In this document: positions 10,245 to 17,836 of the stretch, in pieces
Layout: every line of letters begins with the position of its first letter
How positions within the stretch are numbered: position 1 is the first letter of the stretch
Source: Planomicrobium sp. CPCC 101110
GTDB lineage: Bacteria > Bacillota > Bacilli > Bacillales_A > Planococcaceae
NCBI RefSeq assembly: GCF_007859395.1
Contig: NZ_VOHD01000006.1
Location: forward strand, 732,307-796,306
Direction: 5' to 3'
Length of the DNA stretch: 64,000 nt
Program-made: the position numbers and the translations under genes
Notes under the pieces: generated by a model
Told to the model about the DNA's origin: nothing
The model's database searches: none
What the model saw: only the letters and a program-made list of their open reading frames with translations

Positions 10245-10889
10245 ATGTTAGTTGAAGAGATTATGAAAACCACTATCCACTCGCTCCGTCCCGAGCAAAC
10301 CGTCAAAGAAGCTGTACTGTTATTTGAAGAAAAGCATATTCGCCATGCACCGATAGTAGAAGACGGAAAACTTGTGGGGATCCTATCAGACCGTGATTTG
10401 AAAGATGCCCTGCCCTCACGTTTCGCTACTTCCCCGCCGCCGGAACGATATGAGAAGAAAATCGAAAGCATCATGACGAAAAATCCGGTAACTGCGCATC
10501 CAATGGATTTTGTCGAAGAAATCGCTTTGGTTTTCTACGAACAGCAAATTGGCTGCCTTCCTGTCTTAAGCGGAACAAGATTAGTTGGATTTTTGACAGA
10601 AACCGACCTTCTGTACAAGTACATCGAACTTACCGGAGCTCATCAACCCGGTTCACAAATCGAGATAAAAGTTCCAAACCGTTCTGGTGTACTATATGAG
10701 GTTTCGAAAGTATTTTACGAAAAGCACATCAATGTTCTAAGCGTCCTGGTATATCCCGACAAGCAGGATTCCAGCAACAAAATTCTCGTGTTCCGTGTCC
10801 AGACGATGAATCCATTAACTGTGATTGATGACTTACGCAAAGAAGGTTTCGATGTTTTATGGCCAAACATACCCAAAATAAACAAATGA
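10245..10889 (+). CDS. acuB: AcuB, CBS-pair/ACT-domain protein of the acu operon
   Basis: A 214-residue protein with two CBS motifs (roughly residues 1-60 and 78-130; HAPIVEDGKLVGILSDRD and LPVLSGTRLVGFLTETD) followed by an ACT-like domain (about 140-212, QIEIKVPNRSGVLYEVSKVF). CBS pairs bind adenine nucleotides and ACT domains bind small metabolites, so AcuB is likely a sensor. Its biochemical role in acetoin/acetate use remains unclear in the literature I know. An AGGGGTG site precedes the ATG. Its TGA overlaps the preferred acuC start. Confidence 0.93.
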   Translation: MLVEEIMKTTIHSLRPEQTVKEAVLLFEEKHIRHAPIVEDGKLVGILSDRDLKDALPSRFATSPPPERYEKKIESIMTKNPVTAHPMDFVEEIALVFYEQQIGCLPVLSGTRLVGFLTETDLLYKYIELTGAHQPGSQIEIKVPNRSGVLYEVSKVFYEKHINVLSVLVYPDKQDSSNKILVFRVQTMNPLTVIDDLRKEGFDVLWPNIPKINK

Positions 10890-12037
10890 AACATGCCGTC
10901 TTCGTCTATTCGGAAGACCAGCTGGGCTATAAGTTTTCAGAGACGCATCCATTCAATCAAAAGAGGCTTGTTCTGACCATAGATTTGCTCCGACATATGA
11001 ATGCGCTTTCAGATGATGTTATTGTTCCAGCTCGTATAGCGACAGACGAAGAATTGCTTTTAGCCCATGATCAGCGTTATATTGATATCGTCAAAAAAGC
11101 GAGCCGTGGGGAAATCACGCCTGAAGCCGGCGAAAGCTATGGCATCGGCACAGAAGATACCCCTATTTTCGAAAACATGCATGAAGCCAGTGCGCGTCTA
11201 GTCGGCGGAACACTGACAGCGGTCGACTATGTGATGGAAGGAAAAGCTCAACATGCCCTGAATCTTGGCGGCGGCCTCCATCATGGATTTCGCGGAAAAG
11301 CATCAGGCTTTTGCATCTATAATGACAGCTCGGTAGCCATCAATTACATCAAGGAAAAATATGGAGCACGAGTGCTCTACATTGATACGGATGCCCACCA
11401 CGGTGACGGCGTGCAATGGTGCTTTTATGAAGATCCGGATGTCTGCACAGTTTCCATCCATGAAACTGGGCGGTACTTGTTTCCAGGCACAGGAAGCATC
11501 AGTGAGCGCGGCAGTGGCCAAGGTTATGGAACAAGCTTCAACTTTCCGATAGATGCTTTTACGGAAGATGAATCTTTTTTGGATATTTACCGGACGTCTA
11601 TGAAAGAAATTGTTGAGTATTTCAAACCTGACGTTATTCTTAGCCAAAACGGTGCTGATGCCCATTATTTGGATCCTTTGACGCATTTGTACGGGACTAT
11701 GAACATTTACCGGGAGATACCAAAAATAGCTCACGAGCTGGCCCATGAATACTGTGGCGGCCGCTGGATTGCAGTTGGAGGCGGCGGCTATGATATATGG
11801 CGTGTCGTACCCAGGGCTTGGTCATTTTTATGGATGGAAATGAACAATTTTCTCCTTCCTGAAGGAAAATTGCCGCAATCCTGGATTTCCAAATGGCAGC
11901 CAGAATCGCCCGTCCGGCTAATCGATACATGGCATGATCCTCAAAATATGTATGAAGCCATTCCCCGAAAAGAAGAAATCACGGATAAAAACCATCAAAT
12001 GCTCAACAAAGCGCTGTATATGATTCGGAATACGTAA
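10886..12037 (+). CDS. acuC: AcuC, NAD-independent protein deacetylase (HDAC fold)
   Basis: A class I/II histone-deacetylase-fold enzyme that reactivates acetylated AcsA. The zinc-site motifs HHGFRGKASGFCIYND and DTDAHHGDG are intact. I prefer the ATG at 10886, which overlaps the acuB TGA (ATGA) and gives 383 residues beginning MKHAVFVYSED, matching the family start. An ATG at 10859 would add nine residues inside acuB and has only a distant AGAAGG site, but cannot be excluded. It is the last gene of acuABC; a terminator follows at once and separates it from convergent ccpA. In B. subtilis motPS lie in this interval, but they are absent here. Confidence 0.94.
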   Translation: MKHAVFVYSEDQLGYKFSETHPFNQKRLVLTIDLLRHMNALSDDVIVPARIATDEELLLAHDQRYIDIVKKASRGEITPEAGESYGIGTEDTPIFENMHEASARLVGGTLTAVDYVMEGKAQHALNLGGGLHHGFRGKASGFCIYNDSSVAINYIKEKYGARVLYIDTDAHHGDGVQWCFYEDPDVCTVSIHETGRYLFPGTGSISERGSGQGYGTSFNFPIDAFTEDESFLDIYRTSMKEIVEYFKPDVILSQNGADAHYLDPLTHLYGTMNIYREIPKIAHELAHEYCGGRWIAVGGGGYDIWRVVPRAWSFLWMEMNNFLLPEGKLPQSWISKWQPESPVRLIDTWHDPQNMYEAIPRKEEITDKNHQMLNKALYMIRNT

Positions 12038-12061
12038 AAAGCTCCCTATAAGGGAGCTTTT
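12036..12061. terminator. Bidirectional terminator, acuC/ccpA
   Basis: AAAAAGCTCCC, TATA loop and GGGAGCTTTT. It overlaps the last bases of ccpA and can serve both converging genes. Confidence 0.85.
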
Positions 12062-13061
12062 AATCGTTATTTTTGGTAGATTGGCGTTCTTCTATACGAT
12101 ATGGAAGAATGACTTGATTTTCCTCGATTTCCTCTTTGTTCATGTATTTTGTTAGTAGACGCATGGATACAGCTCCGATATCGTATAAGGGGAATGCGAT
12201 AGAGGTTAGCATAGGACGTGCCATGCGGGCTAATTTCGAATTCTCATAACTGATAATTTCCACATCTTCCGGAATTTTCTTTCCGATTTCTTCCAATCCA
12301 TGGATAACTCCTACGGACATTTCATCATTGCTGACAAAATAAGCAGTCGGATCGAATGGTTTCAGGGTTTCAACAGCTTCTGTGCCTTCATCATATGAAT
12401 TGTTGCACTCCACCACCATTTGTTCTTCGAATTCGATTCCTGCGTCCAGCAAAGCTTGTTTATACGCTTTTAGCTTATAGTCTTTGTTGACTTTGGATGT
12501 CATCGGACCTGAAATGAATGCGATTTTCTTATGGCCGTTATCAATCAATTTTTTCACTGCTTCATAGGCGGCTCCATAATAATCGATATTGACCGACGCA
12601 ATTGTAGCTGACTCGTCGATAGATCCCGCCAAAACAATCGGAGCCGATGAACGCTCCATTTCATGCAGAAGTTCCGGCGTAATCATGCCACTCATGAAAA
12701 CGATTCCGTCTACTTGTTTACCAAGCATTGTTTCCAGGAGTTGAAGTTCTTTGTTTTGGTTTTGGTCTGAATTCGACAAGATGATATTGTAGCGGTACAT
12801 CGTAGCGATGTCCTCAATGCCACGTGCAAGTTCAGCATACATGCTGTTGGAAATATCAGGGATGATTACGCCAACCGTTGTGGTTTTTTTGCTGGCAAGC
12901 CCTCTTGCCACTGCATTGGGGCGATAACCCAATTCTTCTATAACTTTTAGGACTTTCTTCCGTGTGGCAGGCTTTACGTTCTGGTTTCCGTTCACTACCC
13001 GTGAAACGGTTGCCATGGAAACGTTCGCTTCTCTTGCCACGTCGTAAATTGTAACGGTCAT
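12060..13061 (-). CDS. ccpA: Catabolite control protein A
   Basis: A LacI/GalR-family regulator of 333 residues. The N-terminal HTH ([19 protein letters not shown]) and hinge helix ([12 protein letters not shown]) are followed by a periplasmic-binding-fold core. The central stretch [18 protein letters not shown] and the IEDIATMY segment are typical of CcpA rather than other LacI members. CcpA with Ser46-phosphorylated HPr binds cre sites to control carbon metabolism genes. The ATG at 13061 has a strong AAAGGAGG site; further upstream starts have none. The gene lies downstream of aroA, as in B. subtilis, with a terminator between them, so it probably has its own promoter in the 98-base gap. 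Confidence 0.96.
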   Translation of the reverse strand: MTVTIYDVAREANVSMATVSRVVNGNQNVKPATRKKVLKVIEELGYRPNAVARGLASKKTTTVGVIIPDISNSMYAELARGIEDIATMYRYNIILSNSDQNQNKELQLLETMLGKQVDGIVFMSGMITPELLHEMERSSAPIVLAGSIDESATIASVNIDYYGAAYEAVKKLIDNGHKKIAFISGPMTSKVNKDYKLKAYKQALLDAGIEFEEQMVVECNNSYDEGTEAVETLKPFDPTAYFVSNDEMSVGVIHGLEEIGKKIPEDVEIISYENSKLARMARPMLTSIAFPLYDIGAVSMRLLTKYMNKEEIEENQVILPYRIEERQSTKNND

Positions 13062-13121
13062 TGTACGCCTCCTTTCAAGTGCTCCTTTTATCATACGATA
13101 GAAACTTTCATGATATCAACT

Positions 13122-13151
13122 AAAAAAGAAAAGCCGGGTAAATTCCCGGCT
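13122..13151 (-). terminator. aroA terminator
   Basis: On the - strand AGCCGGG and CCCGGCT flank a six-base loop, followed by TTTTCTTTTTT. Confidence 0.85.
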
Positions 13152-13159
13152 CTTCGGTC

Positions 13160-14245
13160 TTATGCTTTAAATTCGTATTGCTTCATGAACTTCATCAAAG
13201 CATCATAGTATTCGTCGAACTGAGGTATATTCATTTGCTGCTGGGCATCAGATAAAGCAACAGCAGGATCTGGATGAACCTCAGCCATAACACCGTCTGC
13301 GCCAATTGCGATAGCGGCTTTTGCGGTAGGCAGCAGCAGATCACGGCGTCCTGTAGAATGCGTAACATCCACAAACACCGGCAAGTGTGTTTCCTGTTTC
13401 AGGATTGGCACAGCAGAGATATCAAGCGTGTTTCTCGTCGCTTTTTCATATGTGCGAATCCCACGCTCACACAAAATGATCTGGCTATTGCCGTTTGCGA
13501 TAATGTATTCTGCAGCATTGATGAATTCATCGATAGTTGCAGATAATCCTCTCTTTAAAAGGACCGGTTTGTTGATGGAACCAACAGCTTTTAGAAGTTC
13601 GAAGTTTTGCATATTGCGCGCTCCAACTTGAACGACGTCCACATAATCTAATGCAGCTTCTAAATGGTGTGGAGTGACAATTTCAGAAACTACAGCCAAG
13701 TTGTTTTCATCAGCCGCTTTTTTCAGCATTTTCAAACCTTCTAGCCCCAGCCCCTGGAAATCGTATGGGGATGTACGAGGCTTGTAGGCACCGCCGCGAA
13801 TCATTCGAAGCCCTTTAGCGCCAATTACTTCAGCAACTCTTGAAACCTGCTCTTGTGACTCGACTGCGCAAGGGCCAAAGATAAAGGATGGAGTTCCGTC
13901 GCCGATTTTTTCACCATTGATTGTAATGATCGTATCTTCAGCTTTCTTCTTCCGCGAAACCAATAGCGCTTTACGGTGATCTTCTTCCTGCATATCAAGA
14001 GCTGATTTGAAAATCTCTTTGAATATATGGTCAACCGTTTTTTGGTCTAATGGTCCATTATTGTTTTCTTTCAGCAAATTGAGCATATGGCGTTCGCGCA
14101 TTGGATCGAATTTTTCCATCCCCTGCTTTTCTTTCAACTTCCCGATGTCTTGCACTATAGAAGCCCTCTCATTTATAAGAGACAAAATTTGAAGGTTTAC
14201 TGCGTCGACTTTTTCTCTTAGCTGTTCTAAATCTAAATGGTCCAT
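13160..14245 (-). CDS. aroA: Bifunctional chorismate mutase / DAHP synthase
   Basis: A 361-residue fusion. Residues about 1-90 form an AroQ-type chorismate mutase helix bundle ([20 protein letters not shown] and [13 protein letters not shown]). Residues about 105-360 form a type Iβ DAHP synthase with [24 protein letters not shown] and the metal-site [13 protein letters not shown] segments. It makes DAHP from PEP and erythrose 4-phosphate, the first shikimate step; in Bacillus the mutase domain mediates feedback by prephenate/chorismate. The ATG at 14245 follows GGAGAAGTTGGAGA. Upstream starts lack support. It lies between ytxJ and ccpA as in B. subtilis. Confidence 0.96.
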   Translation of the reverse strand: MDHLDLEQLREKVDAVNLQILSLINERASIVQDIGKLKEKQGMEKFDPMRERHMLNLLKENNNGPLDQKTVDHIFKEIFKSALDMQEEDHRKALLVSRKKKAEDTIITINGEKIGDGTPSFIFGPCAVESQEQVSRVAEVIGAKGLRMIRGGAYKPRTSPYDFQGLGLEGLKMLKKAADENNLAVVSEIVTPHHLEAALDYVDVVQVGARNMQNFELLKAVGSINKPVLLKRGLSATIDEFINAAEYIIANGNSQIILCERGIRTYEKATRNTLDISAVPILKQETHLPVFVDVTHSTGRRDLLLPTAKAAIAIGADGVMAEVHPDPAVALSDAQQQMNIPQFDEYYDALMKFMKQYEFKA

Positions 14246-14377
14246 TCTCCAACTTCTCCTTTCGCAAATCACCTTACTTAGTGACTCATCTTATCACATT
14301 AAAACTATTATATGCAAAGTATTCGGTAAAGTCACGAAATATTTTAACGCTTCAACGCGCGAAAGTGTTTTCAGCAT

Positions 14378-14416
14378 AAAAAAAGAGCTGAAGCTTTAAA
14401 GCCCCAGCTCTTTTTT
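14378..14416 (-). terminator. ytxJ (brxC) terminator
   Basis: Arms AAAAAAAGAGCTG and CAGCTCTTTTTT; the ytxJ TAA (14417-14415) lies at its edge. Confidence 0.85.
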
Positions 14417-14744
14417 ATGCAAGAAATTCCGTCATTGCATTGCTTTTGATCTTATTGTGAGATTCATGCCAATCAACCACCTGGTTTGAAAAATGGAAGA
14501 GTTGAGGAGACTCGTGTTTGATCTGTGTAATCTCCTCGATCGCATTTGAAAGCTCACGATCTTCTTGTACCACTAAGAATAGAAATAGTTGGTTAGGGTG
14601 CAACGAACAATACTCATTGAATTCATTCCAAGCAGCCGCGGATACAGGACAAGTATTGCTGTGCTTAAACAGCCAATAATGTTGTGTACCTGAAGTTGCT
14701 TGTTTCAAAGCGTCTAAATTCTGAACACGAACTAAATTTTTCAT
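14415..14744 (-). CDS. brxC: Monothiol bacilliredoxin YtxJ/BrxC
   Basis: A 109-residue thioredoxin-fold protein with a single active-site cysteine in SNTCPVS (Cys32), the YtxJ family signature. In bacillithiol-using Bacillota, YtxJ (BrxC) reduces or carries mixed disulfides between bacillithiol and protein thiols. It is the last gene of the ytxG-ytxH-ytxJ operon, 26 bases after ytxH, so it would be induced with the general stress response from the sigma-B-type promoter upstream of ytxG. The terminator hairpin starts inside the stop codon. Confidence 0.92.
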   Translation of the reverse strand: MKNLVRVQNLDALKQATSGTQHYWLFKHSNTCPVSAAAWNEFNEYCSLHPNQLFLFLVVQEDRELSNAIEEITQIKHESPQLFHFSNQVVDWHESHNKIKSNAMTEFLA

Positions 14745-14770
14745 GAAACCCGCTCCCAGGATATTTCGTA

Positions 14771-15703
14771 TTATTTGTTTTTGTTGCTAGAGCTATTCGA
14801 GCTGCTGTTTTTGCTTGAATTGTTCGTATTGTTCCAGCGCCCTGAACTGTTTGTGCCTGAAGATTTGTTCGAGCTGTTGGAAGTCGAATTAGAACCAGAC
14901 CCCTTGTTGTTCGAAGTGCCAGAAGAAGCTGTAGAGCCTGTTGAGCTTGAAGAATTTTTAGAACCTGTAGATCCGGTTGAAGTTGAAGGGTTTTTGGAAT
15001 CAGGAGACCCTACTGTTCCAGTAGTCCCTGAAGCTTGTGTTCCTGAATTGCCAGCCGAGCCTGGCGTATTGGCTGAACCTGATTTGCTTTCTTCTTTCAC
15101 TTCTTCAACCGCTTCTCTCAGCGCATCTGCAGTGGATGTAAAGTTTTCTTGGCCGCCAGCTGTTGTGCCAGTGGACGCATCACTTTGGTTATGGACAGTA
15201 TCCAGCATCTCGATTGACTCTTCTCCTTCTGATGAAGCAGTGCCATCGTCCATTGGAGATTTTCCGCCTTTGAGATTTTTGACTTTATCCACCACTTTTG
15301 AGGATTGGTCTTTGACTTGCTGCGTTAAGTCGCCGGATTTTCCTTTTACTGTATCCGTGTAGCCGGAAGTCTTCTCCTTCAGCGTAGACGCGTGGGTATT
15401 CAAATCTGTGCGGAAGTCTTTGCCGGATTTAGGCGCCAAGAACAATGCCACCGCTGCCCCGACCAGTCCGCCGACAATCACTCCTGCCAGAAAACCTTTT
15501 GAACTTTCTTCCTCTTCATAGTCGTAAAGGTCATCATAGCGGTTCGACATGCCATACGATTGAGGCACATATTGGCTTTGCTCAAAAGCTCCGCCGTTTT
15601 GCGTATAGTATGTGTTGTTATAAGCCGAATCGTTATGGTTCGTGTTCTGCTGATTTTCTTTCGAATCTTGGTTGTTTTGGTTATTGTTATAGTTTTGCGT
15701 CAT
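14771..15703 (-). CDS. ytxH: YtxH-family membrane protein with long Ser/Gly/Asn/Thr-rich tail
   Basis: A 310-residue protein. Residues about 1-65 are Asn/Gln/Tyr-rich. A single glycine-rich hydrophobic segment follows near residues 68-92 (GFLAGVIVGGLVGAAVALFLAP), ending in the PKSGK motif diagnostic of YtxH. A helical Lys/Asp-rich region covers about 95-150 (KEKTSGYTDTVKGKSGDL). From about residue 205 the protein is almost purely Ser, Gly, Asn, Thr and Lys. This makes it about twice as long as the YtxH I remember from B. subtilis. Function is unknown; the family is induced by general stress. It is the second gene of ytxGHJ. The antisense reading frames over the tail are compositional shadows. 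Confidence 0.85.
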   Translation of the reverse strand: MTQNYNNNQNNQDSKENQQNTNHNDSAYNNTYYTQNGGAFEQSQYVPQSYGMSNRYDDLYDYEEEESSKGFLAGVIVGGLVGAAVALFLAPKSGKDFRTDLNTHASTLKEKTSGYTDTVKGKSGDLTQQVKDQSSKVVDKVKNLKGGKSPMDDGTASSEGEESIEMLDTVHNQSDASTGTTAGGQENFTSTADALREAVEEVKEESKSGSANTPGSAGNSGTQASGTTGTVGSPDSKNPSTSTGSTGSKNSSSSTGSTASSGTSNNKGSGSNSTSNSSNKSSGTNSSGRWNNTNNSSKNSSSNSSSNKNK

Positions 15704-15736
15704 AATTCATTCCTCCAATAAGTAATATAGAATTTT

Positions 15737-16228
15737 TTAAGCGCGTTCATTGTGAGGCAATTGTTTTTGGCCTGGAACCGGTTCATAAGCCGAAGTAGCG
15801 CGGGCTTCATAAATCTTGCGTTCCTTCCAGCTGTCGCGGATTCCCATCAAAACATTGCTCCATTGGACTACTGTCGCGATTTTATCGCGATTGTCTTCAA
15901 CTTGTGAAGTGACAGAAGTCGTAATGTGGCGTACGGATGAATTCAAGTCTGTTACTGAATTTCCGACCCCTCTCACTGCATCCACGACTGTATTCAGTTT
16001 CTGTGATTTGTCCTGGATGTCCTCAGCTAATTCATTTGTTTTGTGCAACAGGTTCGTTGTTTCCAATGTTACTCCCTGTAATTGATTTTCAAGACCTGCA
16101 ACAGTTCCTGAAACTTCTTTTAATGTGTTTTTAAGCGAGTTCAATGTCATTGCCAAAGCAACGCATAACACCAAAAACCCTACTGCAGCCACGATAGCGG
16201 CTATGTAAAGCAGTATTCTCCAATCCAT
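15737..16228 (-). CDS. ytxG: YtxG, DUF948 membrane-anchored coiled-coil protein
   Basis: A 163-residue protein with one N-terminal membrane helix (residues about 4-28) and a long heptad-like region (about 30-115: LKNTLKEVSGTVAGLENQLQGV and onward), the DUF948 pattern. Homologues resemble a short methyl-accepting-like coiled coil on the membrane; the molecular role is unknown. The ATG follows AAAAGGAGG. It is the first gene of the ytxGHJ stress operon, with the sigma-B-type promoter about 40-65 bases upstream. Confidence 0.88.
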   Translation of the reverse strand: MDWRILLYIAAIVAAVGFLVLCVALAMTLNSLKNTLKEVSGTVAGLENQLQGVTLETTNLLHKTNELAEDIQDKSQKLNTVVDAVRGVGNSVTDLNSSVRHITTSVTSQVEDNRDKIATVVQWSNVLMGIRDSWKERKIYEARATSAYEPVPGQKQLPHNERA

Positions 16229-16266
16229 GTTGTTTCCTCCTTTTCAACTCAACGTTATATTGTTTT

Positions 16267-16292
16267 CTACCCCTACTGAAGTACGACTAAAC
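16267..16292 (-). promoter_or_regulatory. Sigma-B-type promoter of ytxGHJ
   Basis: On the - strand GTTTAG (16292-16287), a 14-base spacer and GGGTAG (16272-16267) match the sigma-B consensus GTTTAA-N12-15-GGGTAT at 10 of 12 positions. It is well placed for ytxG. B. subtilis ytxGHJ is a known sigma-B operon. Confidence 0.75.
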
Positions 16293-16340
16293 CAACCCCC
16301 TTTACATTTATTCAACACGGGCTTATGAAATCCTTCCTAA

Positions 16341-16376
16341 ATAAAAAAACAGTTTAACCCGAAGGTTAAACTGTTT
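16341..16376 (-). terminator. murC terminator containing the murC stop codon
   Basis: AACAGTTTAACC and GGTTAAACTGTT pair around a short CGAA loop, followed on the - strand by TTTTTTTAT. The murC TAA (16368-16366) lies inside the upstream arm. Confidence 0.85.
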
Positions 16377-17679
16377 CTTCTGCCTGAAGCAAGTTTTCAA
16401 ACGCCTCTTGGAACTTTGTGACATCCCCAGCACCCATGAATAGAAACACAGCATTGCCGCGCTCCAGCAATGCGCTGACGCCGTCTTCTTTCAAAACTTG
16501 GCTGCCCTCGATTTTCCCGGCTAAATCTTCAATGGTCAAAGCTCCTGCTTTTTCACGCGCAGAACCGAAGATGTCGCATAGGTAAATGTGATTGGCCTCA
16601 GATAAACTGTCTGCGAATTCCTGCAGGAATGTCTGGGTCCGTGAAAATGTATGCGGCTGGAAAATTGCGACCAGCTCACGCTCTGGAAACTTTTGGCGTG
16701 CTGACTGCAGCGTCGCCCGGATTTCCGTTGGGTGATGCGCATAATCGTCGATTAGAATGCGCCCGCCGATTTCGGTTTGCGTAAAGCGGCGGTTCACTCC
16801 TCCATAGCTTGAAAATTGCTGCTGGATGATATCCGCCGGAATATTTTCATAATGGCAGAGAGAAATTACCGCAAGCGCGTTTAGAATTGTATGGTCGCCA
16901 AACATCGGGATTGTGAATGTATGGAAAAACTCATCGCGGATCACTACGTCGAATGTAGTGCCGGAAGTTGTTTTAACGATATTTTGCGCTTGAAAATCAT
17001 TTTCCTCGCCAAGCCCATAATAAACCACTGGAATAGGGGCCTGAATTTTTTGCAGATGTTCATCGTCGCCACAAGCGATAATGCATTTTTTCACTTGCTG
17101 CGCCATTTCTTCAAATGCATTGAAAACATCGTCGATGCCGCTGAAATAATCCGGGTGGTCAAAATCGATATTTGTCATAATCGCGTAGTCCGGATGATAT
17201 GCCAGGAAATGGCGGCGGTATTCACAAGCTTCCAATACGAAGAAATGAGAATCCTCCTTGCCGTAGCCGGTGCCATCCCCGATCAAGTAAGACACCGGCT
17301 TATATCCGTTCAGCACATGTGCCATCAATCCTGTTGTAGAAGTCTTGCCGTGTGCTCCTGTAATGGCCACTGAAACGTATTGCTTCATCAGATCGCCCAG
17401 GAATGTATGGTAGCGGATGATTGTCGCCCCTAATTCTTTTGCCTTGACAAGTTCCGGGTGGTTATCATTGAAAGCGTTGCCGGCCACAATCGTCATATTC
17501 TCTTCAATATTGTCCGGATCGAACGGCAAAATGGTAATGCCTCTCTCGCGAAGGCGGTCCTCCGTGAAAAAGTGCTGTTCAATGTCAGAACCTTGGACCT
17601 CCTGCCCCATATCATGCATGATTTGCGCAAGCGGACTCATCCCGGCACCTTTGATGCCCGTGAAATGTAAAACTGTCAT
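16366..17679 (-). CDS. murC: UDP-N-acetylmuramate--L-alanine ligase
   Basis: A 437-residue Mur ligase that adds L-Ala to UDP-MurNAc, the first amino-acid step of peptidoglycan precursor synthesis. Domain order: N-terminal UDP-binding Rossmann domain ([14 protein letters not shown]), central ATPase domain with P-loop [10 protein letters not shown] around residues 108-117 and the carbamate/metal region, and a C-terminal domain with [10 protein letters not shown]. All key motifs are intact. An AGGAGG site lies directly before the ATG. It lies downstream of sftA across a 157-base AT-rich gap, the same neighbour pair as in B. subtilis. Confidence 0.97.
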   Translation of the reverse strand: MTVLHFTGIKGAGMSPLAQIMHDMGQEVQGSDIEQHFFTEDRLRERGITILPFDPDNIEENMTIVAGNAFNDNHPELVKAKELGATIIRYHTFLGDLMKQYVSVAITGAHGKTSTTGLMAHVLNGYKPVSYLIGDGTGYGKEDSHFFVLEACEYRRHFLAYHPDYAIMTNIDFDHPDYFSGIDDVFNAFEEMAQQVKKCIIACGDDEHLQKIQAPIPVVYYGLGEENDFQAQNIVKTTSGTTFDVVIRDEFFHTFTIPMFGDHTILNALAVISLCHYENIPADIIQQQFSSYGGVNRRFTQTEIGGRILIDDYAHHPTEIRATLQSARQKFPERELVAIFQPHTFSRTQTFLQEFADSLSEANHIYLCDIFGSAREKAGALTIEDLAGKIEGSQVLKEDGVSALLERGNAVFLFMGAGDVTKFQEAFENLLQAEETV

Positions 17680-17836
17680 AATTGGACCTCCTGTGGGAGT
17701 TGAAAATTAGTCTGCGAAAGCCGGTATTCGGCTTTGCAGCTGGTTTGAGAATACTAAGTCTGTAAATTATATCATATTCTTACATCATTCTAAAATAAGT
17801 GGTATTTTCTATCATTTTAATTGATAGATGGTAAGT

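Noticed and set aside
10859..10885. Earlier ATG for acuC
   Set aside because: It lies within acuB, has a distant SD and adds nine residues absent from the family; the ATGA overlap is more typical.
14775..15362. A 195-codon + strand frame rich in Leu, Glu, Val and Pro
   Set aside because: It is the antisense of the Ser/Gly/Asn-rich ytxH tail; its composition is fully explained by that repeat-like coding.
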